Under the pieces are notes generated by a model. It had not been told where the DNA came from, made no database searches, and was given only the letters and a program-made list of their open reading frames with translations. Made by a program: the position numbers and the translations under genes. Shown here one piece after another: positions 1 to 7,416 of a DNA stretch of 9,573 bases. This DNA comes from Bacillota bacterium (GTDB lineage Bacteria; Bacillota; Clostridia; Peptostreptococcales; Anaerovoracaceae): NCBI GenBank assembly GCA_030527065.1, contig JAUNBO010000064.1, positions 1 through 9,573 on the forward strand, in the 5' to 3' direction. The number at the start of each line of letters is the position of its first letter. Within the stretch, counting starts at the first letter, position 1.

Positions 1-30
1 CCGGAAAGGGAGCCGGCGGGCGGGGCCTTC

Positions 31-59
31 GTTAAGAAAGAGTTAAGAAAACCCTAAGA
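31..59 (+). promoter_or_regulatory. Triple 11-bp direct repeat, candidate response-regulator binding site
   Basis: GTTAAGAAA occurs at 31-39 and again at 42-50, and a degenerate third copy (CCTAAGA) starts at 53. All three are in an exact 11-bp register, giving TTAAGA-N5-TTAAGA-N5-CTAAGA. Six-base half-sites separated by five bases on one face of the helix are the usual layout for OmpR/PhoB-family response regulators such as Bacillus PhoP. The array ends 9 bp before the -35 hexamer at 69, a typical activator position. The regulator is not in the window, and a two-component pair to the left would be the natural candidate. The repeat pattern is seen directly; its function is inferred. Confidence 0.55.
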
Positions 60-68
60 CAATGTTCA

Positions 69-97
69 TTGACGGAGAAAAGGGCGAAAGATACAAT
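69..97 (+). promoter_or_regulatory. Sigma-A-like promoter of the efflux operon
   Basis: TTGACG (69-74), a 17-bp spacer and TACAAT (92-97) match the housekeeping sigma-A consensus at five of six bases in each hexamer. Transcription would begin near 104, leaving a leader of about 80 nt before the adaptor gene at 186. That leader carries a direct repeat CTGTGAAA (104-111 and 118-125) of unknown meaning. The triple TTAAGA repeat lies immediately upstream. Confidence 0.75.
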
Positions 98-185
98 GAA
101 TAACTGTGAAAGAACAGCTGTGAAAAGCTTGAGTCTGCGAGCATGACGTTCAGGCGGGCCGTGTGTTTGCGATGGGGGGATAGAA

Positions 186-1310
186 ATGACGGACGGAAAA
201 ATGAAGAACGGAAAGCGGAGAAAGAAGAAGATCATTATCATAGGGGCGGCGGCGGTCCTGGCAGTGGCGGCGGCGGCCTTTTTTCTGGGCGGCGGGGCGT
301 CGGCGGGGACGCCGGTTTCCACCGGCAGCGCGGAGTATATGGACCTGCGCCAGGTCATCCCGATAAAGGGCGCCATCCAGGGGGCGGAAATCGCCAACGT
401 ATCGTCCATCCTGGATTATAAAGTGGCGGAGGTGCTGGTGGCGGAAGGGGACCGGGTGGAGCAGGGGCAGGTCCTTGCTACCCTGGATGTGGAAGAGGAT
501 ACGGCCACCGACGACACGGCCAGACAACAGGCCAGGATCACCCTGGAGGAGGCCAAGCGGGTCTACGAGAACAATCAGATCCTCTTTGAGGCCGGGGCCA
601 TTTCGGAGTCGGACTACTTGCAGTCCAAGTCTGCCTATGAGAGCGCGCAGGTGGCTGCCAATGCGCCTTCCCCCCAGACCTCCCGGGAGGATTCCCGTAT
701 CACCAGCCCCATTGCCGGGATCGTCACCCGGGTGAACATCAATGTGGGCCGCTATGCCAGCGATACGGTGGACCGGGAGCCCATGTTTGTGGTGGAAGAC
801 CTGGACCATCTGCAAATGAAGGTGTCCGCCAGCGAGTATGACATCGGCAGCATCCGGGTGGGTCAGAGCGTGGAGATTTCCGCCGAGGTCCTGGGCAAGC
901 AGACGGTTCCCGGGGTGGTGTCCTACATCTCCCCCACGGGAGAATCCAAGGGCGACGGCACCACCGCCATGGTGATCCCGGTGCTCATAGACGTGGACAA
1001 GGGGGAAAGCAACCTCATCGCAGGGGTGACGGCCAGGGCGGAGATCCTGGTGGAAGAAAAGCAGAACGTCCTCACCGTGCCCCTGGACGCCATCCTGGAG
1101 GACCCTTCTACCGGGGAGCTGTCCGTCTTTGTGGTCCAGGCCGATTCCACACTGCGGCAGGTGCAGGTGGAAACGGGTCTGGAAGGGGACTTCAACATAG
1201 AGATCGTCTCAGGGGAATTGAAAGAGGGCGATCAGGTGGTGCTGGGAGCCACCTTTGATCTGACGGACGGCATGACGGTGCTGGCGGACGCAGCCGCCGG
1301 CAGTCTGTAG
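186..1310 (+). CDS. HlyD/MacA-family membrane-fusion adaptor subunit of an ABC exporter
   Basis: This is the adaptor subunit (374 aa) of a MacAB/YknXYZ-type exporter, held in the membrane by its N-terminus and linking the permease to the outside. A basic start (RRKKK) is followed by one membrane segment (about residues 15-34). The first lipoyl half (about 60-102, with VAEGDRVEQGQ) leads into a short alpha-hairpin (about 103-168), the second lipoyl half (ITSPIAGIV, about 172-190), a beta-barrel domain (about 200-290) and a membrane-proximal domain to the end. The length is close to that of Bacillus YknX. The ATG at 186 has a GGGGGGA ribosome site at 174-180, five bases upstream. The ATPase and permease genes follow at once, so all three should be one transcript from the promoter at 69-97. 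The exported substrate cannot be told from sequence; peptides, toxins or antibiotics are typical for the family. Confidence 0.9.
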   Translation: MTDGKMKNGKRRKKKIIIIGAAAVLAVAAAAFFLGGGASAGTPVSTGSAEYMDLRQVIPIKGAIQGAEIANVSSILDYKVAEVLVAEGDRVEQGQVLATLDVEEDTATDDTARQQARITLEEAKRVYENNQILFEAGAISESDYLQSKSAYESAQVAANAPSPQTSREDSRITSPIAGIVTRVNINVGRYASDTVDREPMFVVEDLDHLQMKVSASEYDIGSIRVGQSVEISAEVLGKQTVPGVVSYISPTGESKGDGTTAMVIPVLIDVDKGESNLIAGVTARAEILVEEKQNVLTVPLDAILEDPSTGELSVFVVQADSTLRQVQVETGLEGDFNIEIVSGELKEGDQVVLGATFDLTDGMTVLADAAAGSL

Positions 1311-1323
1311 CGGGGTGAGGGCC

Positions 1324-2118
1324 ATGCTGAGAAGAAAGAAACAAAAGGGGCAGGGGGAAGAGGCCCTTCCGGCGGCGGCTGCCGCAGCGAAAGAAGAAGA
1401 GGCCGTCATTCAGGTCCGGGGCCTGCGGAAGGTCTATCAGAACGGGGAGATAGAGGTGGAGGCCCTTACGGATGTGGACCTCACCGTCCGGCGAGGGGAA
1501 TTCCTGGCTATCATGGGAGCCTCGGGCTCCGGGAAATCCACGTTTATGAACATTCTGGGCTGTCTGGACCGGCCCACGGAGGGGAGCTACCGGCTGGAGG
1601 GAGTGGACACCCGGGAGCAGGACGACAACCAGCTGTCTTTTGTACGGAATCAGAAGATCGGCTTTGTGTTCCAGTCCTTCAATCTGATCCCCCGGACCAG
1701 CGCGCTGAAAAACGTGGAGCTGCCCATGGTATACGGGAGGACGCCGGGGGCGAAACGCCGGGAACGGGCCCTGGAGCTGATGGAAAGCGTGGGCCTGGGA
1801 GACCGGGGGGAGCACCAGCCCAACGAGCTCTCCGGCGGTCAGCGGCAGCGGGTGGCCATCGCCAGAGCCCTGGCAAACGACCCGCCCATCATTCTGGCGG
1901 ACGAACCTACGGGGAATCTGGACTCCCAATCCTCCATGGAGATCATGGAGATCTTTGAGAAGCTGAACCGGGAAAGGGGCTGCACCGTCATTGTGGTCAC
2001 CCACGAGCCGGACATCGCCGGATATGCCGGAAGGGTGGTCACCTTCCGTGACGGGCGCATCGTCAGCGACAGGAGCACGGGACGGGAGAAAAAGGAGGCT
2101 GCGCCATGCTCTTCATAG
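1324..2118 (+). CDS. MacB/LolD-type ABC transporter ATP-binding protein
   Basis: This ATPase subunit (264 aa) powers the exporter from the cytoplasmic face. All nucleotide-binding motifs are intact: Walker A GASGSGKST (about 65-73), Q-loop VFQ (about 117), signature LSGGQ (169-173), Walker B ILADEP (about 190-195), D-loop NLDS (198-201) and the switch histidine in VVTH (227). The sequence between them (SFNLIPRTSALKNVELP) is typical of the MacB/LolD/FtsE group. The ATG at 1324 is preferred because GGTGAGG lies just before it; a GTG at 1315, three codons upstream, lacks a ribosome site. About 27 charged and alanine-rich residues precede the ABC domain, longer than is usual for the family. The gene starts 13 bases after the adaptor stop and overlaps the permease gene by 13 bases, implying coupled translation. 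Confidence 0.92.
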   Translation: MLRRKKQKGQGEEALPAAAAAAKEEEAVIQVRGLRKVYQNGEIEVEALTDVDLTVRRGEFLAIMGASGSGKSTFMNILGCLDRPTEGSYRLEGVDTREQDDNQLSFVRNQKIGFVFQSFNLIPRTSALKNVELPMVYGRTPGAKRRERALELMESVGLGDRGEHQPNELSGGQRQRVAIARALANDPPIILADEPTGNLDSQSSMEIMEIFEKLNRERGCTVIVVTHEPDIAGYAGRVVTFRDGRIVSDRSTGREKKEAAPCSS

Positions 2119-3317
2119 AAAACATAAAGCTGGCCCTGTCCGCCATAAAAGCCAACAAGATGCGGGCCTTCCTCACCATGCTGGGGGTCATCATCGGCGT
2201 CAGCTCCGTCATTGCCATCACCTCCATCGGCGCCAGCGCCAGGGGAGCCATCAATGACCAGCTTTCCAGCACGGGCCTCAACTACATGTATGTGATGATC
2301 AACTGGAGCATGGTGGAGGATTATGTGGAGCTGTCGGACCTGCTGACCATAGAGGACATGGAAGCCCTGGAGCGGCGGTTTTCCGAGGATATCCTCTACA
2401 TAGCGCCCTATGTCTATAACAGCTCCGAGACCCAGGTGGGCCGGCAGACGGCGGACCTGAGCATTCTGGGGGTGGCCGCCGGCTATGACCGCTTTGCCAA
2501 CGTGAACCTGATCCACGGGCAGATGTTCGACCAGAGGGACGTGGACGGCAGCCGGGACAAGATCGTGATAGACGTGGAGATGGCCCGCCATCTCTATAAC
2601 CGGGACGACGTGGTGGGGGAGCAGTTTTCCATGGAGCTCCTGGGCGAGGAAAAGCTCATGACCATTTCCGGGGTCTATGAGCTGGAGGAATCCATTTTTA
2701 CCACCCTGGACACCAGCACCTCTTACCGCTGCTATGTTCCCTATACTGCCGTTCCCGGCTGGGACACGGGAAGCAATTATCTGGAAATCTATGCCAATCC
2801 GGAAAAGAGTGTGGCGGAGCAGGGGGAAGCCTTTGCCGCTTACCTGACCCGGGTGAAGGACAAGGAAGAGGGCTTTTATACCTATGATTCGGCGGAGGGC
2901 CAGATCAGCATGGTGAACGAGGTCATGAGCATCCTGTCCCTGGCCATAGGGGCCATCGCCGCCATCTCCCTGCTGGTGGGGGGCATAGGCATAATGAACA
3001 TCATGCTGGTGTCGGTGACAGAGAGGACCCGGGAGATCGGCATACGGAAATCTCTGGGGGCCAGGACCGGGGACATCCTGACTCAGTTCCTCATAGAAGC
3101 GGTACTGCTGTCCGCCATCGGCGGCATTATAGGCGTGGGAGGCGGCCTGGGGCTGGCGGCCCTGGGAATGGCCATCGCCGGCGTGAACCTGGTGGTGCAG
3201 CCGGCGATGATAGTGGTGGCGGTGATCTTTTCCGCCGGTGTGGGTCTGTTTTTCGGATTGTTCCCCGCCCGGAAGGCCGCCCGCATGGACCCCATAGAAG
3301 CCCTGAGATACGAGTAG
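2106..3317 (+). CDS. MacB/FtsX-family ABC transporter permease
   Basis: This 403-aa permease completes the exporter. It has the MacB layout: one N-terminal membrane helix (about 22-42, after the typical start IKANKMRAFLTMLGVIIGV), a large extracytoplasmic MacB core domain (about 45-270), then three helices (about 274-298, 327-351, 365-387). The FtsX signature is well preserved (GGIGIMNIMLVSVTERTREI at about 292-311, then GIRKSLGAR), and the C-terminus reads FPARKAARMDPIEALRYE, as in MacB and YknZ. No ATPase domain is fused, as in Gram-positive YknY/YknZ and unlike proteobacterial MacB. AAGGAGG at 2092-2098, seven bases before the ATG, lies inside the ATPase gene. Last gene of the operon; it converges on the beta-propeller gene. 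Confidence 0.93.
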   Translation: MLFIENIKLALSAIKANKMRAFLTMLGVIIGVSSVIAITSIGASARGAINDQLSSTGLNYMYVMINWSMVEDYVELSDLLTIEDMEALERRFSEDILYIAPYVYNSSETQVGRQTADLSILGVAAGYDRFANVNLIHGQMFDQRDVDGSRDKIVIDVEMARHLYNRDDVVGEQFSMELLGEEKLMTISGVYELEESIFTTLDTSTSYRCYVPYTAVPGWDTGSNYLEIYANPEKSVAEQGEAFAAYLTRVKDKEEGFYTYDSAEGQISMVNEVMSILSLAIGAIAAISLLVGGIGIMNIMLVSVTERTREIGIRKSLGARTGDILTQFLIEAVLLSAIGGIIGVGGGLGLAALGMAIAGVNLVVQPAMIVVAVIFSAGVGLFFGLFPARKAARMDPIEALRYE

Positions 3318-3394
3318 GAGACGGGCGTTTCCCGGCAGGCCGGGCTTTTCGGGGGGCGGACTCCCACAGGCCGGGCTTTCCGGCAGGCCCGGGC
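3318..3394. repeat. Convergent intergenic region with near-identical 17-bp repeats and hairpins
   Basis: CAGGCCGGGCTTTTCGG (3336-3352) recurs at 3367-3383 with a single change (T to C), and a shorter related copy (CAGGCCCGGGCTT) starts at 3384. Each copy can fold locally: CCCGG/CCGGG around 3331-3344, followed by only four T, and GCCGG/CCGGC around 3370-3383. The stretch lies between two genes that end toward each other, so it may act as a weak terminator in both directions, but no long T-run supports an efficient intrinsic terminator. Confidence 0.45.
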
Positions 3395-5437
3395 TTAGAA
3401 GAGCCGGAGGGTGGTCACCGGCGTCAGGTCTGCCAGGTTCACCACGGTGAGGCTGTCGTAGCCGCAGATATAAATGTAGTCTCCGGCGTAGAGACCTCTG
3501 GCGTCATAGTACCACTCTCCTGCGTCGAAGCTCCCTCTCAGATAGAAGCCTCTCTCGTCGCTGTAGCCGTAAACGTCGTAGCCCCCTTCCGCCGGGAAAG
3601 CGATCAGGTCCTTTGCGGCGGAGATCAGAATGGCTTTGTGGTTGTAGAGGGCCGCAGAGTAGGAGGAGCCCAGAAGCAGGGTGTGCTTTTCCGTCACGTT
3701 GGCCGGGTCCTCCACGTTGAACATGGAGAGCTTCATGCTGCCGGTGATACCGGTTTCCTGGTCGGCGTCCATGCCCAGGCCCAGGAGCCTACCCGGGGTG
3801 TAAACGTGAAGGTACTGGGAGAATCCCGGGATTTTCAGGGCGCTGAGGACTTTGGGGGCCGTGGGGTCCGCCAGGTCCACCGCAAAGAGGGGGTCGGTCT
3901 GGCGGAAGGTGACGAAGTAGCCTGTGGCCCCGTCGAAGCGGACGGAGTAGACCTGCTCGTCCTCCCCCAGGCCTTCTATGCTGCCTACTGTTTCAAGCTG
4001 ACCGTCCAGGACCCAGAGGGCATTGGACTGGGCGCCGTCGCCCCACTGATAGTTGGTCCAGCCGTAATCCTCGTCGGTGAAGATCCGGTAGCTGTTGTCC
4101 TGAATGGTGGTGACGGCCCGCAGGTGGCCCTGGTATTCGTCCAGGGCGAACTGGTTCAGCAGGACGCCGGGGATGACGCCGGAGGCCGCCGCGCGGACGA
4201 CGCCATCGGTCAGAGAGAAGCGGAGGATCTCCGTGGTCTGCTTTTCCGTGTAATCCACCACCGTGTAGCGGTCCTGGGTGTAGGGCTGGCTCTGCTGGCT
4301 TTCGTAACGGGTGGAAGCGGTGTACAGGTTTTCGGCGCTCATGTATATGGTGTCGCTGCTGCCCAGGACGGAGCAGGTGGAAAGGCGTTCCGCCGAGGCC
4401 ACGTCTATGGCGGAGACCACCATGTAGTGGACGCTTTCAAAGGCCGGGCAGATGCAGACCTCAGAGGCCTCCACGGCCCGGGCTTCGCCTTGGGTGTAGA
4501 CCTGGGGCACATAGGTGGCGGGCTCGTCTTCCCGGGGCTCTTCGTAGATGTCGTAATTGCTGATGAGGTAGAGGACGCCGTCCATCAGGCGGGAGGAGGA
4601 GTAATACCCGTCCTGGCCCAGGTCGGCCACTTCCTGAGGGGCGGAAGGGTCGCTGACGTCGTAGATCACCGCCCGGCACTGAACGCTCTCCCGGCCGAAC
4701 CAGGCAATGTCCAGGTCCGCCACGGCGCCGCCGGTGCTTTCCTCATAGGGGCGCCACTGAGTGCGGCTCAAAAGCACCACCAGCCGGTCTTCACAGAGGT
4801 AGAGCTCCTGAGCGTATTCGCTGACATTCTCTTCCACCGCAGCTTCTGCCCGGGGCTCCGCCAGGGGCATGATGTCGTATTCGCCTCCGTCCCGGGCCAC
4901 CTGAGTGGTGGACAGGACCCGGCTTTCCCCGCCCCGGGCGCTGACGATGATGAGGCGGCCGTCCCGGAGGATATAAATGGATTCGCCGTCGGTCTTTACG
5001 ATGTCTCCTTCGTCTATGCCGCTGACCTGGCTGTTGGTGAGGGAGTGGTCGCTTTCGCCGCCGCCTTCCGCCGGGGCGACCTCCGCTGTTCCTCCGTTCT
5101 CCGCCGCTGCGGCGTCCTCCACGGCCATGGGCGCTTCCGCTTCCATGACCGCCGTATCGGCGCCGGAGAAATTGGCGACGCGGTTCCACAGCTTTTCCAG
5201 GAAACCGGTCTTGTTCCGGTCCGCCAGGGCCTTCACCGCTTCATAGATCTGGCCGTAATCCCCGGCGGTCTGTATCCGCTCGTCGGAGTAGAGGGTGGCG
5301 GCTTCTCCCGTGTCCGGGCCGGGCTCTCCGGCGGCGCTGACGCTTCCGGCGGGCCCGCAGGAAATCCCGCAGACCAGCAGGGCTGCGCACAGCAGCAGGG
5401 TCAGGGCCTTATGCAAAACAGATGTGGATCTCTTCAT
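3395..5437 (-). CDS. Secreted protein with C-terminal beta-propeller domain (PF09826-like)
   Basis: This exported protein (680 aa) has a large C-terminal beta-propeller distantly related to WD40 repeats. The N-terminus is a signal peptide (basic MKRS, hydrophobic core about 10-25). It ends either at a poor lipobox (GISC, Cys27) or at a signal-peptidase I site near VSAAG (about 33-37). A linker rich in Ala, Glu and Gly (about 95-131) leads to the family hallmark at 133-149, here SLTNSQVSGIDEGDIVKTD, where relatives have TN-QVEGVDE-DIVKTDG. The rest is repetitive beta-strand sequence with DVSDPSAP, DLADPTAP and NVEDPANV turns typical of propeller blades. The start at 5437 is chosen for a perfect AGGAGG nine bases upstream and a signal peptide beginning there; a 42-codon upstream extension would run through the terminator hairpin. 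The biochemical role of the family is unknown to me. Confidence 0.85.
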   Translation of the reverse strand: MKRSTSVLHKALTLLLCAALLVCGISCGPAGSVSAAGEPGPDTGEAATLYSDERIQTAGDYGQIYEAVKALADRNKTGFLEKLWNRVANFSGADTAVMEAEAPMAVEDAAAAENGGTAEVAPAEGGGESDHSLTNSQVSGIDEGDIVKTDGESIYILRDGRLIIVSARGGESRVLSTTQVARDGGEYDIMPLAEPRAEAAVEENVSEYAQELYLCEDRLVVLLSRTQWRPYEESTGGAVADLDIAWFGRESVQCRAVIYDVSDPSAPQEVADLGQDGYYSSSRLMDGVLYLISNYDIYEEPREDEPATYVPQVYTQGEARAVEASEVCICPAFESVHYMVVSAIDVASAERLSTCSVLGSSDTIYMSAENLYTASTRYESQQSQPYTQDRYTVVDYTEKQTTEILRFSLTDGVVRAAASGVIPGVLLNQFALDEYQGHLRAVTTIQDNSYRIFTDEDYGWTNYQWGDGAQSNALWVLDGQLETVGSIEGLGEDEQVYSVRFDGATGYFVTFRQTDPLFAVDLADPTAPKVLSALKIPGFSQYLHVYTPGRLLGLGMDADQETGITGSMKLSMFNVEDPANVTEKHTLLLGSSYSAALYNHKAILISAAKDLIAFPAEGGYDVYGYSDERGFYLRGSFDAGEWYYDARGLYAGDYIYICGYDSLTVVNLADLTPVTTLRLF

Positions 5438-5446
5438 TTTATATAA

Positions 5447-5452
5447 CCTCCT
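5447..5452 (-). promoter_or_regulatory. Ribosome binding site fixing the beta-propeller start
   Basis: On the minus strand AGGAGG lies nine bases before the ATG at 5437. It decides this start over an in-frame ATG at 5563, which has no such site and would add 42 residues ahead of the signal peptide. Confidence 0.85.
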
Positions 5453-5470
5453 GTCGATAAACCGTGTATG

Positions 5471-5517
5471 AAAAACCCCTTTCACTTTGGAATACAAGTG
5501 AAAGGGGCTCTTTTTTT
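5471..5517. terminator. Bidirectional intrinsic terminator downstream of paaK
   Basis: A perfect 12-bp inverted repeat, CCCCTTTCACTT (5476-5487) and AAGTGAAAGGGG (5496-5507), encloses an 8-base loop. Five A precede it (5471-5475), giving a U-run for minus-strand transcripts, and seven T follow after CTC (5511-5517), giving one for plus-strand transcripts. It sits about 80 bases past the paaK stop, so it should end the iorA-iorB-paaK transcript. A separate 14-bp palindrome, GGAAAAATTTTTCC (5525-5538), lies between paaK and the hairpin. Confidence 0.85.
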
Positions 5518-5584
5518 CAGGGATGGAAAAATTTTTCCTCAGAGGGCCGGGGCCGGGGCGCATTCCGGCGGCGGGGAAAAGGCC

Positions 5585-6826
5585 TCAGTAGCGGTAATCG
5601 AAGACCCGGGTGGTTTTCTTTTCGCTCCGGGGCAGCTCTCCCAGGGCCACGGCCTTGGGCACTATGCCGATGTTGACGCGGGCCTTGAAAGCGTCCTTCA
5701 AGGCTTTCTCAAACTGCCGGGCGGCCTGGTCCTTCAGAGCCGTTTCCACAAACACGGTGATCCGGTCGTGGCTGTTTTCGTGGTCTATGAACACCTGGTA
5801 CTCGCTGGAGGCGTCGGGGAGCCCTTTCAGGATGTCGTCGATCTGGCCGGGGAAGATATTGACTCCCTTCACCTTCACCATATCGTCGGTGCGGCCCAGT
5901 ATGACGTCTATGCGGGGATAGCTCCGGCCGCAGGGGCAGGGCTGATCCGCCGGCACTATGCGGGTGAGATCGTGGGTGCGGTAGCGGATGAGAGGGGCGC
6001 CTTCCTTCCGCAGGGTGGTGATGACCAGCTCTCCCAGCTGGCCTTCCGGCAGCACCTCCCCCGTTTTGGGGTCTATGATCTCAAAGTACAGATAATCGTC
6101 GAAATAGTGCATGCCGGTGTTGTGCTCGCAGTTGATGGCGATGCCGGGGCCGTAGACCTCTGTCAGGCCGTAAATATCGTAGAGCTCCACCCCCAGCTCG
6201 TTGGCGATCCGGGCCCGCATTTTCTCGCCCCAGCGCTCGGAGCCGATGACCCCCTTCCGCAGGAAGATCTTGTCCCGCAGGCCCCGGCGCTCTATTTCCT
6301 CCGCCAGCAGAAGGGCGTAGGAGGAGGTGGCGCAGAGGACGGTGCTCTTTACATCCTGAAGGAACTGGAGCTGCTTCTCCGTGTTCCCCGGTCCCAGGGG
6401 CACCGCCATGGCCCCCAGCTTTTCCGCTCCCGCCTGGAAACCGATGCCGGCGGTCCAGAGGCCGTAGCCCGGGGTGATGTGGATGCGGTCTTCCCGGGTG
6501 ATGCCGGCGATCTCGTAACAGCGCCTGAACAGCTCCGCCCAATCCTCCACGTCCTGACGGGTGTAGGGGATGATGACCGGGGTGCCCGTGGTGCCGCTGG
6601 AGGAGTGGATGCGCACGATCTCTTCTTCCGGCACGGCGGACAGGCCCAGGGGATAGGCTTCCCGCAGGTCCTCCTTTTCCGAGAAGGGCAGCTGCTCAAA
6701 GTCCTCCTGGCTTTGAAGGGCGTCCGGGTCCACATGGGAGAGGCGGCCGGCGTAAAAGCTGCCGGAGGCCAGGATGCGCCGGATCTGGTTTCTGATCTGT
6801 TCTAAGGTGTGTTCAGTCATTTTCAT
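5585..6826 (-). CDS. paaK: Phenylacetate-CoA ligase (arylacetate-CoA ligase)
   Basis: This 413-aa AMP-forming ligase joins phenylacetate or a related arylacetate to CoA using ATP. It carries the PaaK/adenylate-forming motifs: the P-loop SSSGTTGTPV (75-84), the region YDIYGLTEVYGPG (216-228), RYRTHDLT (282-289), CPCGRSYPRI (297-306) and GRTDDMVKVKGVNIFP (311-326). The C-terminal PaaK domain ends in SEKKTTRVFD (401-410), where the family has its conserved lysine. The N-terminus lacks roughly 20 residues found in most PaaK proteins, which usually begin with a Trp-containing segment and a SREEL-like motif. The ATG at 6826 is preferred over ATG 6820 and GTG 6847 because GGAGGAG sits seven bases upstream. 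The gene overlaps iorB by 14 bases, so translation is coupled. In this operon it likely supplies arylacetyl-CoA to IorAB; the exact aryl substrate is not readable from sequence. Confidence 0.9.
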   Translation of the reverse strand: MKMTEHTLEQIRNQIRRILASGSFYAGRLSHVDPDALQSQEDFEQLPFSEKEDLREAYPLGLSAVPEEEIVRIHSSSGTTGTPVIIPYTRQDVEDWAELFRRCYEIAGITREDRIHITPGYGLWTAGIGFQAGAEKLGAMAVPLGPGNTEKQLQFLQDVKSTVLCATSSYALLLAEEIERRGLRDKIFLRKGVIGSERWGEKMRARIANELGVELYDIYGLTEVYGPGIAINCEHNTGMHYFDDYLYFEIIDPKTGEVLPEGQLGELVITTLRKEGAPLIRYRTHDLTRIVPADQPCPCGRSYPRIDVILGRTDDMVKVKGVNIFPGQIDDILKGLPDASSEYQVFIDHENSHDRITVFVETALKDQAARQFEKALKDAFKARVNIGIVPKAVALGELPRSEKKTTRVFDYRY

Positions 6827-7415
6827 GGGTGTTCTCCTCCACGGCACGGGCGCCCAGCTCCAGGGCGCGGCGGTTGATTTCCAGATACTGCGGTTTCAGC
6901 TGTTTTTCCAGGGCGCGCAGAAGGTATCCGGGGCCCAGGCCTATGGCGCCGGTGGCGGCCAGAGCGCCGGCAAGGGCCACGTTCATCACCTTGTCGGAGC
7001 CGCAGGCGGCCCCGATGGCGGCGGCGTCCAGGATATAGAGGCGTTCTACATGGGCTTTCAGGTAAGCCAGCATTTCCTCTCCCGAGTACCGGACCCCGCC
7101 CACGGCGGCGGCCACGGGTTCCACGGGCTGGCAGCTCACCACCGCCACGCCTCCCGGCTTCAGATAGTGCAGGTTCCGCACTGCCTCTCCCGGCTCAAAG
7201 CCCAGAAGGGCGTCTGCGGTTCCCGGCGGGATCAGGGGGGAAGGGCTCTGGGGTTCTATCCTCACATGGCTCACCACGGAGCCTCCCCGCTGGGCCATGC
7301 CTATGGTCTCCGCCGTCCGGACGAAAAGCCCTTTTTCCATGGCCGCTGCGGCCAGGATGCGGGAAGCCAGCACTGTGCCCTGTCCTCCCACGCCGCAAAG
7401 CAGGCAATTCTTCAT
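6813..7415 (-). CDS. iorB: Indolepyruvate:ferredoxin oxidoreductase, beta subunit
   Basis: This 200-aa small subunit of the two-subunit, oxygen-sensitive enzyme belongs to the gamma-type (POR/KOR catalytic) domain family. It opens with the nucleotide-binding-like loop CGVGGQGTVLASRIL (about 7-21), followed by the family signature ETIGMAQRGGSVVSHVRI (about 36-53). The length is normal for IorB. With IorA it interconverts arylpyruvate plus CoA and arylacetyl-CoA plus CO2, using ferredoxin as electron carrier. Its ATG lies one base after the iorA stop, with GGAGG nine bases upstream inside iorA. Its end overlaps the start of paaK. This packing indicates coupled, balanced production of the three proteins. 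Confidence 0.93.
   Translation of the reverse strand: MKNCLLCGVGGQGTVLASRILAAAAMEKGLFVRTAETIGMAQRGGSVVSHVRIEPQSPSPLIPPGTADALLGFEPGEAVRNLHYLKPGGVAVVSCQPVEPVAAAVGGVRYSGEEMLAYLKAHVERLYILDAAAIGAACGSDKVMNVALAGALAATGAIGLGPGYLLRALEKQLKPQYLEINRRALELGARAVEENTHEND
6834..6840 (-). promoter_or_regulatory. Ribosome binding site fixing the paaK start
   Basis: GGAGGAG on the minus strand is seven bases from the ATG at 6826 but 13 from the next ATG at 6820, which favours the longer form. It lies within the last codons of iorB. Confidence 0.75.
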
Positions 7416-7416
7416 A

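Noticed and set aside
1..57. Possible C-terminal tail of an upstream plus-strand gene (open frame ending in TAA at 55-57)
   Set aside because: Eighteen codons without a recognisable motif cannot be distinguished from chance, and the stretch includes the phased repeats. Sequence to the left would settle it.
104..125. Direct repeat CTGTGAAA in the leader of the exporter operon
   Set aside because: Only two short copies spaced 14 bp, at the transcription start; too little to call an operator.
32..409. Minus-strand open frame opposite the start of the adaptor gene
   Set aside because: It covers the promoter and the adaptor's N-terminus, has no ribosome site or known domain, and is best read as a shadow.
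3638..5446. Plus-strand open frame of about 600 codons opposite the beta-propeller gene
   Set aside because: There are no recognisable domains and the composition is Gly/Val/Asp-rich, as expected of a complement frame. The minus-strand gene has a signal peptide, ribosome site and family hallmark.
5525..5538. Palindrome GGAAAAATTTTTCC
   Set aside because: It has no loop and is A/T-centred, so it is a poor hairpin; it may be chance or a protein site, with no supporting second copy.
5468..6805. Plus-strand open frame of about 445 codons opposite paaK
   Set aside because: It starts inside the terminator hairpin and shadows paaK, which carries all ligase motifs.
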